DNA from: an uncultured Blautia sp.
GTDB lineage: Bacteria > Bacillota > Clostridia > Lachnospirales > Lachnospiraceae
Length of the DNA stretch: 64,000 nucleotides
Direction: 5' to 3'
Assembly: GCA_900547685.1 (NCBI GenBank)
Contig: URHS01000001.1
Span: 1 to 64,000, forward strand
Positions 35,372 through 44,519 of the stretch are shown one piece after another. Position numbers and translations under genes: made by a program. Each line of letters begins with the position of its first letter. Positions within the stretch are counted from its first letter, which is position 1. The notes beneath the pieces are model-generated. The model was not told the origin of the DNA, searched no databases, and saw nothing but the letters and a program-made list of their open reading frames with translations.

Positions 35372-35707
35372 TCACCTGCTGCTTTCCTCTTTTATCTTAT
35401 TTTCCAGCCATTTTCTTACATCAGGAATCCCTGTTTCTCTGTAAGCTTCTTCTACCAGCTCTTTTGTCATCTCCAAGGCCTCCTCATAACCACAGCATAA
35501 CCCAATAATCATGGGACAATATTTCCTTCTCGCTTTCTGCTTCAGTTCATTGGCTGAAAATATTTCCAACTGATTCTGAGGATTACAGGCAAAAGTAATC
35601 AGATATACATCAAAAACACCTGCGCCCACATTAATTTTAAAAATCAGCTGTTTTTTCTTCTTTTTTGCATTATCGCCAACGTAGAGTTTTTTATACCAGT
35701 TTAACAT
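35372..35707 (-). CDS. Small DUF6145-like protein
   Basis: 111 residues. I recall proteins of this kind as DUF6145 in Lachnospiraceae; confidence in the name is moderate. KKKKKQLIFKINVGAGVFDVYLI and ALEMTKELVEEAYRETG are visible. It is cytoplasmic, mixed alpha/beta in appearance. It ends 4 bp before the DUF2953 start on the same strand, so it belongs to the same unit. Confidence 0.75.
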   Translation of the reverse strand: MLNWYKKLYVGDNAKKKKKQLIFKINVGAGVFDVYLITFACNPQNQLEIFSANELKQKARRKYCPMIIGLCCGYEEALEMTKELVEEAYRETGIPDVRKWLENKIKEESSR

Positions 35708-35727
35708 GTTTTCTACTCCTATATTTT

Positions 35728-35780
35728 AAAAAGAGACTGTCGTAAAAGCTCAATACTGCTTAATACGACAATCCTCTTTT
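35728..35780 (-). terminator. Terminator after the Nudix gene
   Basis: AAAAGAG/CTCTTTT outer and TGTCGTA (35738-35744)/TACGACA (35764-35770) inner stems, followed on the minus strand by a U run. Confidence 0.8.
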
Positions 35781-35791
35781 CCCATGCTTAC

Positions 35792-36244
35792 TCAGAAATA
35801 CTTTCTATTTCCCCAAAGATTTGCTTTTTTCAAATCCAGGTATTCACTATAAGCCTTTTCCAAAATCTGCTTTTCATTTGAAAAACGTAACAGATGGTAA
35901 GCTTCATGGAATTTGTAAAAACCGGAATCCACAAAATATTCTTCTCTCTGCGGTCTGCTGTAATAGCTATTGGCAGACATTAAGTACCAATGTACATCCT
36001 TTTCTACTACATCTTCCGGTACACAAAAACTATACTGGCTCTTTCCTACATACTTAATGATGTTGGCTGATACCCCTGCTTCTTCTTTCACTTCCCGCAG
36101 GGCTGTATCCTTATAGTCTTCGCCCTTTTCTACCGTTCCTTTCGGCAACACCCAACCCTCATATTTATGTTTATAAGATTTATATAAGGTCAGTATCTTG
36201 CCCCGATATATTACCACTCCGCCACAGCTCGTTGCTTCAATCAT
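35792..36244 (-). CDS. Nudix hydrolase
   Basis: 150 residues. The Nudix box is complete: GTVEKGEDYKDTALREVKEE, then AGVSANI, with G, E, REVxEE positions intact. CGGVVIYRGKILTL is at the N-terminus. The substrate class (nucleotide or diphosphate) cannot be told. Own promoter and terminator. Confidence 0.92.
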   Translation of the reverse strand: MIEATSCGGVVIYRGKILTLYKSYKHKYEGWVLPKGTVEKGEDYKDTALREVKEEAGVSANIIKYVGKSQYSFCVPEDVVEKDVHWYLMSANSYYSRPQREEYFVDSGFYKFHEAYHLLRFSNEKQILEKAYSEYLDLKKANLWGNRKYF

Positions 36245-36303
36245 ATTGCACTTCCTCCTGCTTAAGACATATAGCTATGTCTGCGTTGTGTTTCTTTATT
36301 GGT

Positions 36304-36332
36304 AGTATACCTCTTTTTTTTCACAGGTGCAA
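36304..36332 (-). promoter_or_regulatory. Promoter of the Nudix gene
   Basis: Minus strand: TTGCAC (36327-36332), 17-nt spacer, TATACT (36304-36309). Confidence 0.65.
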
Positions 36333-36346
36333 CAAATTTACAGCCA

Positions 36347-37852
36347 CTAATTATAATAAAAAGCATTAAAGACCTGATGTGCTACCGGAACCGCCACTTT
36401 ACTTCCCGTTCCTGCGCCTTCTGCAATTACCGCAATAGCCAGATCCGGATCCTCTACATTGGAAAATCCAATAAACCAAGAATGTGTCTTTATTTTCCCA
36501 TCACTGCCCGTATATTCTGCAGAACCTGTTTTCCCTGCCGCAGAATAACTTTCTCCTGAAAGTTTTGTTGCTGTACCACTTTTTACCACTTCTGCCATCA
36601 ATGTTTTCAATACTCCGGCTTCTTCAGCAGTCATAAGTTCTTTATAAACCGATGGTTTTGTTTTTTCTACTGTTTGTCCGCTTACAGTTTCTATCTTTTC
36701 TACATAATAAGGCTTCATAAGCTTTCCGTTATTGGCAATGGCACTGGTAATCATAGCCGCATGCATAGGGGACATCAATGTATTACCCTGTCCAATAGCA
36801 GTCTGCATAAGCAGTGGATTTCCGGGTGCATTTCCCAAGTCAAATTTACTCTTATTATACTCCAAAGGAATGGGAAGCTTGCAGTTAAACAGCAGACTCT
36901 CTGCTGTCTTTTGCAGATTCTCTGCTCCTAAATCCAGTCCAATCTGTGTAAATGCCGTATTACATGATTTTGCAAATGCCTTGGTAAAATCTTCTGAGCC
37001 ATGAACCTCTCCTCCAAAACAAGGAATCTTATGTTCATCTACAGTGATACTTCCTTCGCAATTATAAGAAAATCCATCAATAGTTCCATGTTCACGCAAA
37101 TATGCCAAAGCATCCACGACTTTAAAAATAGAACCCGGCGGATATGCTCCTTGAGTAGCTCTGTTTAAAAGGCTGCTGTTTGTTGAATCATTTACCAGAG
37201 CATCCCAATCTGCCGCTACTGTATTTGGATTAAAATCCGGTTTGCTCACAGAAACCAACACAGCGCCTGTTTTGGGATCTAATACAACTACAGCTCCATT
37301 ATAAGAACCAAGGGCATTGTAAGCTACCTCCTGCAATTTTGTATTTAACGTAGTGACCACACTGTCTCCCGGATTTTTATTCTCCAGGATTTCATTCTTC
37401 ACCTGTTCAATATAGTTATTATGTGAAGACATTAAAGAAAAATTAGCAAGCGCTTCTATACCATTTTTTCCATTGCAATCGTATCCTACCACATGAGCAA
37501 ACTTATTTTCGTAAGGATAAACTCTCGTTTCATTTCCATCTGCATCTGTTTCTGTATAAGCAAGTGTCTGCCCATCTGAAGATAAAATTTTTCCTCTTGT
37601 AATTCTGTCTGCCAATTGATTCTGGCGGGTATTATAAGGACTGCTGATAACAGCTTCTCTCTCCACCACATTAAAATATACCATATATCCAATCAAAGAT
37701 ATAAAAATAGCTACAAAGAAATAGCTGATAATCGTATACTCTTTATTTTTAGAACGTCTTCTTTTTTTGCGCTTTTTCTTCATCATTTCCTCTTCTCTTT
37801 GAAGCTTTTTTGCGCTTTTCTTATTTTTATCTTTCAATTTCCTCGTCCTCAT
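36347..37852 (-). CDS. Class B penicillin-binding protein (PBP2/PbpA-like transpeptidase)
   Basis: 501 residues. A very basic cytoplasmic tail (KKKRKKRRRSKNKEY) precedes the membrane segment ISYFFVAIFISLIGYMVYF. The transpeptidase motifs are SxxK in GAYPPGSIFKVVD, SxN in AKSCNTAFTQIG and KTG in AAGKTGSAEYTG. It cross-links peptidoglycan with its SEDS partner, whose gene overlaps it by 26 bp. An alternative ATG at 37784-37786 with GAGG upstream would shorten the tail by 22 residues; I cannot decide between them. Confidence 0.93.
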   Translation of the reverse strand: MRTRKLKDKNKKSAKKLQREEEMMKKKRKKRRRSKNKEYTIISYFFVAIFISLIGYMVYFNVVEREAVISSPYNTRQNQLADRITRGKILSSDGQTLAYTETDADGNETRVYPYENKFAHVVGYDCNGKNGIEALANFSLMSSHNNYIEQVKNEILENKNPGDSVVTTLNTKLQEVAYNALGSYNGAVVVLDPKTGAVLVSVSKPDFNPNTVAADWDALVNDSTNSSLLNRATQGAYPPGSIFKVVDALAYLREHGTIDGFSYNCEGSITVDEHKIPCFGGEVHGSEDFTKAFAKSCNTAFTQIGLDLGAENLQKTAESLLFNCKLPIPLEYNKSKFDLGNAPGNPLLMQTAIGQGNTLMSPMHAAMITSAIANNGKLMKPYYVEKIETVSGQTVEKTKPSVYKELMTAEEAGVLKTLMAEVVKSGTATKLSGESYSAAGKTGSAEYTGSDGKIKTHSWFIGFSNVEDPDLAIAVIAEGAGTGSKVAVPVAHQVFNAFYYN

Positions 37853-39149
37853 CTTCTCTTAAAATATACAATCCCTGAATAATTGCCAGCATAATAATGG
37901 TGCTTAATACAGAACTGCCTCCATAACTGACTAAAGGCAGTGTAATTCCTGTCATAGGAATAAATTTACTTACACCGCCAATTGTAAGAAATACCTGGAA
38001 AGCATATTCCGTTCCCAGTCCCAAAGCAATCAGTTTATAAAATCTCTTTTTAATCCGCAGAGAAATATTAACAACTAAAAGAAACATACTCATACAGATT
38101 AAAATTAAACAAATTGCAAATAATCCTCCCAGTTCTTCACAAATTGCCGCAAACATATAATCCTGTTTTACAAATGGTATCATTTCCGGTGAACCCTGGC
38201 AAAGTCCCATGCCAAACCAACCGCCTGCACCAATAGCAAACAAACCCTGTACAATCTGAAATCCTGCTCCTTCATAAACACTAAACGGAGCCTTCCATGC
38301 TACTACCCTATTTCTTACATGAGAGAAAAGGAAATACGCAATAACCGCCGCTACACATCCACTTCCCAGACCGGCAAAGAGATAAAAAGGCTTTTTGGTA
38401 GCCACATAAAGCATAACGACATAAGTAATAAAAAATACAACTGCACTTCCCAGGTCTCTGGAAAGTACCAAAGTCAACACGAAAACTGCAGCAATGGCTG
38501 TTGTAATTACATGGTCTTTAAAAGTAGCACTTTTCCGATATAAACGGCTTGCTACAAAAAATACAAAAATAATCTTTACAAACTCTGATGGCTGAAACAC
38601 AAAAAAGCCAAGATCAATATTGATTTTTGCTCCATTGACGTTTTTACCGAATATTAACACAATCAACAAAAGTCCCAATCCCAGAGCAGCATAAAACCAT
38701 GTCCAACTTTTCAGAAAATACATTTTTTTAATCATAATCGGTATAATCATAGCGATTATAGTAGCAACTGCCACAATGGCAAACTGTCGGATGGCAGAAT
38801 CCGGCGAAAGTCTGGAAAGCATAATAAATCCAATAGACAATAGCATACACATGTGATTCAAAAGCAGGATAGATGCCTTTTTATAAAAAAGGCGATACAA
38901 GACCTGCACAATAATCAAATATAGCAGCAATGCGCCAAAAAGATAAATAATCTCCACCTTTTCCGTTTTCAGAAAGATAACCAGAAAAGCGGTGAAATCT
39001 AAAAATATAATCAGCAAAAGCTGCTTTCTTAAAATATAACGTTTGTCATAATCATCTTCATACTTAAATACTGTAAAACTTTCAAAAGTATAAAGTACGA
39101 TAAGAATTAATAAAAGATATTTTGAAAGTTCAATAATTAAATTTAACAC
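37827..39149 (-). CDS. SEDS glycosyltransferase, FtsW/RodA/SpoVE family
   Basis: 440 residues with about ten membrane helices. Characteristic segments are PSEFVKIIFVFFVASRLYR, LSRDLGSAVVFFITYVVM and the C-terminal IPMTGITLPLVSYGGSSVLS. It polymerises lipid II and pairs with the class B PBP encoded directly downstream with an overlapping start. Whether it serves division, elongation or sporulation is not decided by sequence. Confidence 0.94.
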   Translation of the reverse strand: MLNLIIELSKYLLLILIVLYTFESFTVFKYEDDYDKRYILRKQLLLIIFLDFTAFLVIFLKTEKVEIIYLFGALLLYLIIVQVLYRLFYKKASILLLNHMCMLLSIGFIMLSRLSPDSAIRQFAIVAVATIIAMIIPIMIKKMYFLKSWTWFYAALGLGLLLIVLIFGKNVNGAKINIDLGFFVFQPSEFVKIIFVFFVASRLYRKSATFKDHVITTAIAAVFVLTLVLSRDLGSAVVFFITYVVMLYVATKKPFYLFAGLGSGCVAAVIAYFLFSHVRNRVVAWKAPFSVYEGAGFQIVQGLFAIGAGGWFGMGLCQGSPEMIPFVKQDYMFAAICEELGGLFAICLILICMSMFLLVVNISLRIKKRFYKLIALGLGTEYAFQVFLTIGGVSKFIPMTGITLPLVSYGGSSVLSTIIMLAIIQGLYILREDEDEEIER

Positions 39150-39157
39150 TTGTTCTC

Positions 39158-41374
39158 CTACTCTACCCCTCTTTTAAAATGTCCTTTTGTAAATTCCGGC
39201 ATTTCTTTTGGGTTTTTCTTTTTCACATTCTTATTTTTCAGTCCGTATGCCCCAACAAAAACATCCAACAGATTTTTCACTTCTTCTTTTGTTTCACAAG
39301 TAAAATTCAGTCTTAAAGACTCAAATCCTTCTTCTAAAATCTGCTGTGCCTCCTCTAAAAGCCCTGTAGGAACACTGTTGTAAATTACACTATAACAAAA
39401 ATCACAAAAAGTTTTTGTCGGAAAATATTTTCCATAACGGTCTTTTACTTTCACAAAACTACTTTTTTTGTCGCATTTTCCGCAAGTCTTCTTAATACAC
39501 TGAGCTGATATCATCATAGGATAATGTCCATATATAATCATCTCGCTTTTCCCATTATCCCTTGCATGAATTTCCTTTCCATTAAGTTCCAGAGGCACCG
39601 TAGTACACATAACCCCCCACTCATCCAGCATGTTCTTTGCATGATTATTAAACGTATATACAGAATAATCCGTAATAATCTTCTCTTGAAGACCAAGTTT
39701 TGATAAATAACCCAGTTCTTCCAGATTTCTTACCAGAAATCCTTCGCATTGCTCTGCCATTTTCAAAAAGTCCTGTGTCATATCAATAAACTGCCCATCT
39801 CTTAACATATAAGGCAATGCCAGATAAAATTCTTTTCCCTGTTTATGAACCTGACACATTGTTTCAAAAGCTTCTTTCCATAATTGCTTTTTATTAAACA
39901 TGGAAATATGACAATACACTCCTTGAATTTCTTTTTCTTCCAATACAGCTTCCAACTGTTCACTTGTCTCCACAGAAGCATAAAAAACTGGTTTTTTTTC
40001 TATTATTGCACTGGCTTTTTCACCGTTGCTCTGCGTTTTTTCAGGTAAATTTCTGCGATATTTTTTCAAAACTTCTTTTTGAAGTTCTTCCAGTCCTTTT
40101 CTTCTAAGCTCGTTAATACTCTGCATAGGAAGAAATCCGGCTTCGTCTGTCATAATTTCCAAAGTATCAAATACAAACGGCGTTTGCCCCGTCTTTCTCA
40201 TCTGCTTATCCACTCTATCCGCTGACAAAGGCTGTTTCATGGCTTCCTCTACAGTTTCTCCCATAACCTGAACATGAACATCTTGAAAATCTAAATCCAG
40301 TATAGCAGGAGAATTGGCAAAAAGGATAAAATTCCCATTAATTTTTTCTTGTTTTTTTATATCTAAATATTCCTTCTTCAACTGTTCAAAAAGAGCTTCA
40401 TTTCTTTTTCCTGCAATTTTCTGTTTTTTATTCTGTTCTTTCTGATTTACTACAGCCATCATTTCTCTTCCATTATGAGAATGATAGTAACCCTGATTAA
40501 ATCCATCTCTCTGGTATAAATCAAGGAGCATCTGCCTGTCTTCTGACGCAACCTTATAATTCTTCGGATTTTTCTCATACAAATCCAAATACTTTCTATA
40601 AATGGAAGTTACTCCTGCTGCATATTCCGGACGTTTCATCCGCCCCTCTATCTTCAAGGAATAGACACCTGCCTGTAAAATTTCCGGAAGAATATCAATG
40701 GTACACATATCTTTTGGACTTAACAGATAGGATTGATCTTCTCTGCTAATCTGCTGCTTGTCTTTATAAGCTGTATACGGCAATCGACATGGTTGGGCGC
40801 ACCTGCCTCTGTTGCCGCTTCTGCCTCCCAACATACTGCTGAACAAACACATACCGGAATAGCAATAGCAAAGTGCCCCATGAACAAAACTTTCGATTTC
40901 CATTCCTGTTTTCTGATAAATTTCATGAATTTCTTTTAAAGACAATTCTCTGGCCGTCACAATTCTGGACACTCCTGCTTTCTTTAAAAGCTCGGCTCCA
41001 TTTACTCCGGTCACCGCCATCTGTGTACTGGCATGTATGGGAAGGTTTGGAAATTCTTTTTTCAAAAAAGAAAATACCCCCAAGTCCTGTACAATCACTG
41101 CATCAATTCCCTGCTGATAATATGGTGCCAGAAAATCATAGAGCTGTCCATAAAGCTCTGTATTCTTTAAAAGGGTATTTACTGTCAAATAAATTTGTTT
41201 TCCATGTATATGGGCATAATCAATTGCCTCTAACATTTCATCCTGCTGCGGATTATTGGCGTATGCTCTGGCACCAAACATACTTCCTCCAATATAAACA
41301 GCATCTGCGCCTGCTTTTACAACTGCCTGCAGACCTTCGTAAGAACCTGCCGGTGCCAATAATTCTGCTTTCAT
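39158..41374 (-). CDS. U32-family peptidase-like protein with DUF3656 extension
   Basis: 738 residues. MKAELLAPAGSYEGLQAVVK is the classical U32 start. The Cys-bearing signature is ESFVHGALCYCYSGMCLF, followed by RCAQPCRLPY; a second cluster (CIKKTCGKCDKKSS, CDFCYSVIYN) is near the C-terminus. Relatives RlhA and TrhP hydroxylate cytidine or uridine in RNA, and the iron-sulfur type ligands fit such a role; peptidase activity is disputed. The long C-terminal half makes it similar to the fused form in Clostridia. Confidence 0.92.
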   Translation of the reverse strand: MKAELLAPAGSYEGLQAVVKAGADAVYIGGSMFGARAYANNPQQDEMLEAIDYAHIHGKQIYLTVNTLLKNTELYGQLYDFLAPYYQQGIDAVIVQDLGVFSFLKKEFPNLPIHASTQMAVTGVNGAELLKKAGVSRIVTARELSLKEIHEIYQKTGMEIESFVHGALCYCYSGMCLFSSMLGGRSGNRGRCAQPCRLPYTAYKDKQQISREDQSYLLSPKDMCTIDILPEILQAGVYSLKIEGRMKRPEYAAGVTSIYRKYLDLYEKNPKNYKVASEDRQMLLDLYQRDGFNQGYYHSHNGREMMAVVNQKEQNKKQKIAGKRNEALFEQLKKEYLDIKKQEKINGNFILFANSPAILDLDFQDVHVQVMGETVEEAMKQPLSADRVDKQMRKTGQTPFVFDTLEIMTDEAGFLPMQSINELRRKGLEELQKEVLKKYRRNLPEKTQSNGEKASAIIEKKPVFYASVETSEQLEAVLEEKEIQGVYCHISMFNKKQLWKEAFETMCQVHKQGKEFYLALPYMLRDGQFIDMTQDFLKMAEQCEGFLVRNLEELGYLSKLGLQEKIITDYSVYTFNNHAKNMLDEWGVMCTTVPLELNGKEIHARDNGKSEMIIYGHYPMMISAQCIKKTCGKCDKKSSFVKVKDRYGKYFPTKTFCDFCYSVIYNSVPTGLLEEAQQILEEGFESLRLNFTCETKEEVKNLLDVFVGAYGLKNKNVKKKNPKEMPEFTKGHFKRGVE

Positions 41375-41408
41375 GATTCAAATATCCTTTCTTTTTCAAA
41401 TAATAGAA

Positions 41409-41437
41409 ATGGGGTAAACAACAACTGCCCACCCCAT
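41409..41437 (-). terminator. Weak terminator after zapA
   Basis: ATGGGGT (41409-41415) and ACCCCAT (41431-41437) arms, with a U-rich but interrupted tail on the minus strand. Read-through to the U32 gene is likely. Confidence 0.5.
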
Positions 41438-41451
41438 CACTCTTTTCTATA

Positions 41452-41850
41452 TTATTTTAAAAGCTCATCCAGTTCTTTCTCCAGCTCTGCTGCCTTTTGC
41501 TGCAGTTCCTGTATTCTTTCCTGAGCCTTTTCTTTTGCCTCATCCAGCTCTACCTGTTTATTAATCAAGTCATGTTTTAAATCATACATTTCCCTGTCTT
41601 TGGCTTCTAATTCTTCTTCAAACATTTCTGCCTGTCTCTTTGCTTTAAAATAGTCATCTGCAATATTTAAACTGAGCAGAGTATGTCTTGTCTCCTGTGA
41701 CTGTCTGTTATATCCCGGAAGCTGTCCTAACTCAGTCAGCTTGCCATTCATATAATTTGCAACCTTTTGCAGGTATTCTTCACTTTCATATCCGCTTAAA
41801 GTGATGATTTTTCCTCCAATCAGCACCTGGGTTGTATTCTTAACTGCCAT
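41452..41850 (-). CDS. zapA: Cell division protein ZapA
   Basis: 132 residues. The N-terminal domain has VLIGGKIITLSGYESEEYLQKVANY, and residues 60-132 form a coiled coil (KAKRQAEMFEEELEAKDREMY). ZapA bundles FtsZ filaments at the division site. The long coiled tail is typical of clostridial ZapA. It follows ruvB by 68 bp and is followed by the U32 gene. Confidence 0.92.
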   Translation of the reverse strand: MAVKNTTQVLIGGKIITLSGYESEEYLQKVANYMNGKLTELGQLPGYNRQSQETRHTLLSLNIADDYFKAKRQAEMFEEELEAKDREMYDLKHDLINKQVELDEAKEKAQERIQELQQKAAELEKELDELLK

Positions 41851-41918
41851 CTAATCCTCCCGCCTTTTCTTACGTTCCTTATTGTCTATTATAATCGAAT
41901 TTCCAAGAAAAACAACCA

Positions 41919-42908
41919 TTATTTTATCCCCAGATGATGATAAGTCAACTCTGTCACCATTCTTCCCCGTGGAGTTCGAAGCAAAAAGCCGTTTTTAATC
42001 AAGTATGGCTCATATACATCTTCAATCGTTCCTGCATCCTCTCCGATAGCAGCGGACAAGGTATCCAGTCCTACCGGCCCCCCTGAGAATCGCTCAATAA
42101 TCGTAGTAAGTAAAAGCCTGTCTGTCTGATCCAGACCATAACGATCTACTTCTAAAAGATCCATAGCGAAATCAGCCACCTCTTTTGTAATTTTTCCATC
42201 ATACTTTACCTGTGCAAAATCTCTTACTCTTTTTAGTAAACGATTGGCAAGTCGTGGTGTTCCCCTGGATCGCTTTGCCATTTCCAAAGCTCCTGCATGG
42301 TCGATTTCTACGCCTAAAACCTTGGCAGAGCGAATAATAATGGTCTGCAATTCCTCCTCTGTATAAAATTCCAGATGATGTACCACTCCAAATCGATCAC
42401 GCAAAGGAGCGGTTAAAAGACCGGCTCTTGTTGTAGCTCCTACCAAAGTGAATTTTGGCAAATCTAATCGAATAGAACGGGCAGTTGCACCTTTTCCAAT
42501 CATAATATCAATAGCATAGTCTTCCATAGCAGGATAGAGTACTTCTTCTACCTGTCTGTTAAGTCGATGAATTTCATCTACAAACAAGACATCATTTTCC
42601 TGCAGATTATTTAAAATCGCTGCCATCTCTCCCGGTTTTTCAATGGCCGGACCACTGGTCACTTTTATATGTACCCCCAACTCATTGGCAATAATCCCTG
42701 CCAATGTTGTTTTTCCAAGTCCCGGAGGACCATAAAACAGCACATGGTCTAAAGCATCTCCTCTTTGTTTTGCAGCCTCAATATAAATCTTCAGATTTTT
42801 CTTTGCTTTTTCCTGTCCAATATAATCATTCAGAAGCTGTGGTCTTAAATTTCCTTCTGTACGAAGGTCTTCTTCCATAACATCTGTAGTAATAATTCTT
42901 TTTTCCAT
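41919..42908 (-). CDS. ruvB: Holliday junction branch migration ATPase RuvB
   Basis: 329 residues. AAA+ motor: Walker A in FYGPPGLGKTTLAGIIANE, Walker B in NDVLFVDEIHRLNRQVEE, sensor 1 GATTRAGLL, C-terminal winged helix with GLDQTDRLLLTTIIERFSGG and ENP-like end. It drives branch migration with RuvA; RecU resolves the junction. It is 16 bp after ruvA. Confidence 0.97.
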   Translation of the reverse strand: MEKRIITTDVMEEDLRTEGNLRPQLLNDYIGQEKAKKNLKIYIEAAKQRGDALDHVLFYGPPGLGKTTLAGIIANELGVHIKVTSGPAIEKPGEMAAILNNLQENDVLFVDEIHRLNRQVEEVLYPAMEDYAIDIMIGKGATARSIRLDLPKFTLVGATTRAGLLTAPLRDRFGVVHHLEFYTEEELQTIIIRSAKVLGVEIDHAGALEMAKRSRGTPRLANRLLKRVRDFAQVKYDGKITKEVADFAMDLLEVDRYGLDQTDRLLLTTIIERFSGGPVGLDTLSAAIGEDAGTIEDVYEPYLIKNGFLLRTPRGRMVTELTYHHLGIK

Positions 42909-42924
42909 GATTTTTCCTCTTTAT

Positions 42925-43536
42925 TTAAAACATGTTTTTTAATGCCTGTTTTAATAAATCCTCCACGTTCATACTTTCTGTAATTTCCGTGTGTTTTACT
43001 GCACGAAGGGCATCTGCAGCAGAATATCCCAGAGCAGTTAACGCTTCCACTGCTTCTTTCTTTATATCAGAAACATCAGCCAAACTTCCTGCATTTTCTT
43101 GTATGTGCTCTGATTTTAATTCAAATGCTTCCTGAAGACTCATCTTATCCTTTAATTCTAAAATCAATTTCTGAGCTGTCTTTTTCCCGATACCGGGAGC
43201 TTTTGATAAGGTTTTTACATCGTCTGCCAAAACCGCAAATCTCAGCTCATCTGCAGACAGTCCTGACAAAACACCCAGCGCTGCTTTCGGTCCTATACCG
43301 TTTACTCCCAACAGTAGTTTAAAAACATTCAAATCATCTTTTGTTAAAAAACCATATAGCTGCATAGCGTCTTCTCTAACGTTTAAATAAGTGTAAATCT
43401 TCGCCTCATCACCCACATGTAAAATTGCATCTACACCTGCCATAGGCATAAAAAGATTATATCCTATATTTCCTGCTTCTAAAATCACTCTGTCTTCTAA
43501 AACTTCAACAATCTCACCTTTTAAATACGCTATCAT
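42925..43536 (-). CDS. ruvA: Holliday junction DNA helicase subunit RuvA
   Basis: 203 residues. MIAYLKGEIVEVLEDRVILE is the OB-fold start, and two helix-hairpin-helix motifs appear (LLGVNGIGPKAALGVLSG, LSKAPGIGKKTAQKLILE). It binds the four-way junction and loads RuvB. Domain III at the C-terminus contacts RuvB. It overlaps the Gx transporter gene by 23 bp. Confidence 0.97.
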   Translation of the reverse strand: MIAYLKGEIVEVLEDRVILEAGNIGYNLFMPMAGVDAILHVGDEAKIYTYLNVREDAMQLYGFLTKDDLNVFKLLLGVNGIGPKAALGVLSGLSADELRFAVLADDVKTLSKAPGIGKKTAQKLILELKDKMSLQEAFELKSEHIQENAGSLADVSDIKKEAVEALTALGYSAADALRAVKHTEITESMNVEDLLKQALKNMF

Positions 43537-44023
43537 TTCCTATCCTTCCCGGTATTCTCTTATAAATTTCCGAAGATACAATTCCAATTAAAAGTCCGGT
43601 TACTGTTCCTGCACAAAGCAATATCGGAAAATAGAAAAAAACACTTCCACTTTCTACTACCAGTGCTGCTATTATTAACTGCCCTATATTATGTGTCACG
43701 CCTCCAATTACACTTACACCAGCCATAGATAAACCTTTTATCTTCTTTGCCAGAGTCATACAAAGCAGGCTCAAAAAAGCGCCTGCCAGACTATATACAA
43801 TAGAAAACAGATTCCCAAACATAAATCCAATGCACACAATCCTGATGCAGGAAACAAGCGCTGCCTCTTTATAAGTAAAACTATATAAAAGAAACACCGT
43901 CACTAAATTCGTAATTCCAAGCTTTACTCCCGGTGCAAAAGGAAACACAGGAAGCAGCATTTCCACATATCCCAAGATAATTGCCAATGCACAAAGCAAC
44001 CCAATATACGCTGTTTTTTTCAT
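43514..44023 (-). CDS. Gx-transporter / heptaprenyl-diphosphate-synthase-component-I-like membrane protein
   Basis: 169 residues with about five membrane segments and repeated Gly-x motifs, for example LLPVFPFAPGVKLGITNLV and AGVSVIGGVTHNIGQLIIAA. The family (HepPP synthase component I or Gx transporter) is often near rnf genes. As I recall it may carry an electron-carrier or vitamin-like molecule, but the substrate is not known. It starts 15 bp after the NusG-II protein gene. Confidence 0.85.
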   Translation of the reverse strand: MKKTAYIGLLCALAIILGYVEMLLPVFPFAPGVKLGITNLVTVFLLYSFTYKEAALVSCIRIVCIGFMFGNLFSIVYSLAGAFLSLLCMTLAKKIKGLSMAGVSVIGGVTHNIGQLIIAALVVESGSVFFYFPILLCAGTVTGLLIGIVSSEIYKRIPGRIGNDSVFKR

Positions 44024-44037
44024 TCAAATCCTCGTTT

Positions 44038-44412
44038 CTATTTCACTATACTGTCAATGCTCTCTGTCTTTTTATTTTCTGCTGTAATTTCTAAAACTAC
44101 TTTATTAGGCAGACAGACAATACTTTCTCCAAACTCTTTGATTTTCCCCTGCTTCACACATAAATGGTCAGGACAATCCGCTTCTGTCATAGAAACTGTT
44201 CCATCTTCTTCAATTTGACATACATTAGTATCACCGATTTTAATTTCCTGTTTATTTTTTAAAGAATACTTTCCATATATTTCTCCGTCTACGGAAATTT
44301 TAAGCATCTGCTCATTTGAAGCGGCAAATTTCTGAATTCCTTTCAATGCAAAAAATCCAATCATTCCTATAGCTAAAAAAATACAAATTAGAAATAAATC
44401 CTTTTTTTTCAT
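44038..44412 (-). CDS. NusG domain II-containing extracytoplasmic protein
   Basis: 124 residues. One N-terminal membrane segment (LFLICIFLAIGMIGFFALKG) is followed by the NusG domain II fold, with Cys in CQIEEDGTVSMTEADCPDHLC and KQGKIKEFGESIVCLPNKVV. Such proteins cluster with rnf and Gx transporter genes in Clostridia; a redox or FMN-insertion role has been suggested but not shown. The gene starts 107 bp after rnfB, behind its terminator, so it has its own promoter. Confidence 0.85.
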   Translation of the reverse strand: MKKKDLFLICIFLAIGMIGFFALKGIQKFAASNEQMLKISVDGEIYGKYSLKNKQEIKIGDTNVCQIEEDGTVSMTEADCPDHLCVKQGKIKEFGESIVCLPNKVVLEITAENKKTESIDSIVK

Positions 44413-44445
44413 GGATTACTCTCCTACTCTTATTTTCTGTGTCCT

Positions 44446-44474
44446 ATCTTAACATAGCCAAATAAAAAATGCAA
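44446..44474 (-). promoter_or_regulatory. Promoter for the NusG-II protein and downstream genes
   Basis: Minus strand: TTGCAT (44469-44474), 17-nt spacer, TAAGAT (44446-44451). The -35 overlaps the 3' arm of the rnfB terminator, so a new transcript begins immediately downstream. Confidence 0.55.
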
Positions 44475-44516
44475 ATGTATGTTCGCAAAATAAGCGATTG
44501 ATACACTTGCATTTTT
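44465..44516 (-). terminator. Terminator of the rnf operon
   Basis: AAAAATGCAAATGTAT (44465-44480) pairs with ATACACTTGCATTTTT (44501-44516), one G-U pair on the minus strand, with an inner CGC/GCG pair. It ends in a U-rich tail. Confidence 0.85.
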
Positions 44517-44519
44517 ATC

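Noticed and set aside
40873..41376. Plus-strand frame of 167 codons opposite the U32 gene
   Set aside because: It is antisense to a well-recognised coding sequence, has no ribosome-binding site of note and shows no family features.
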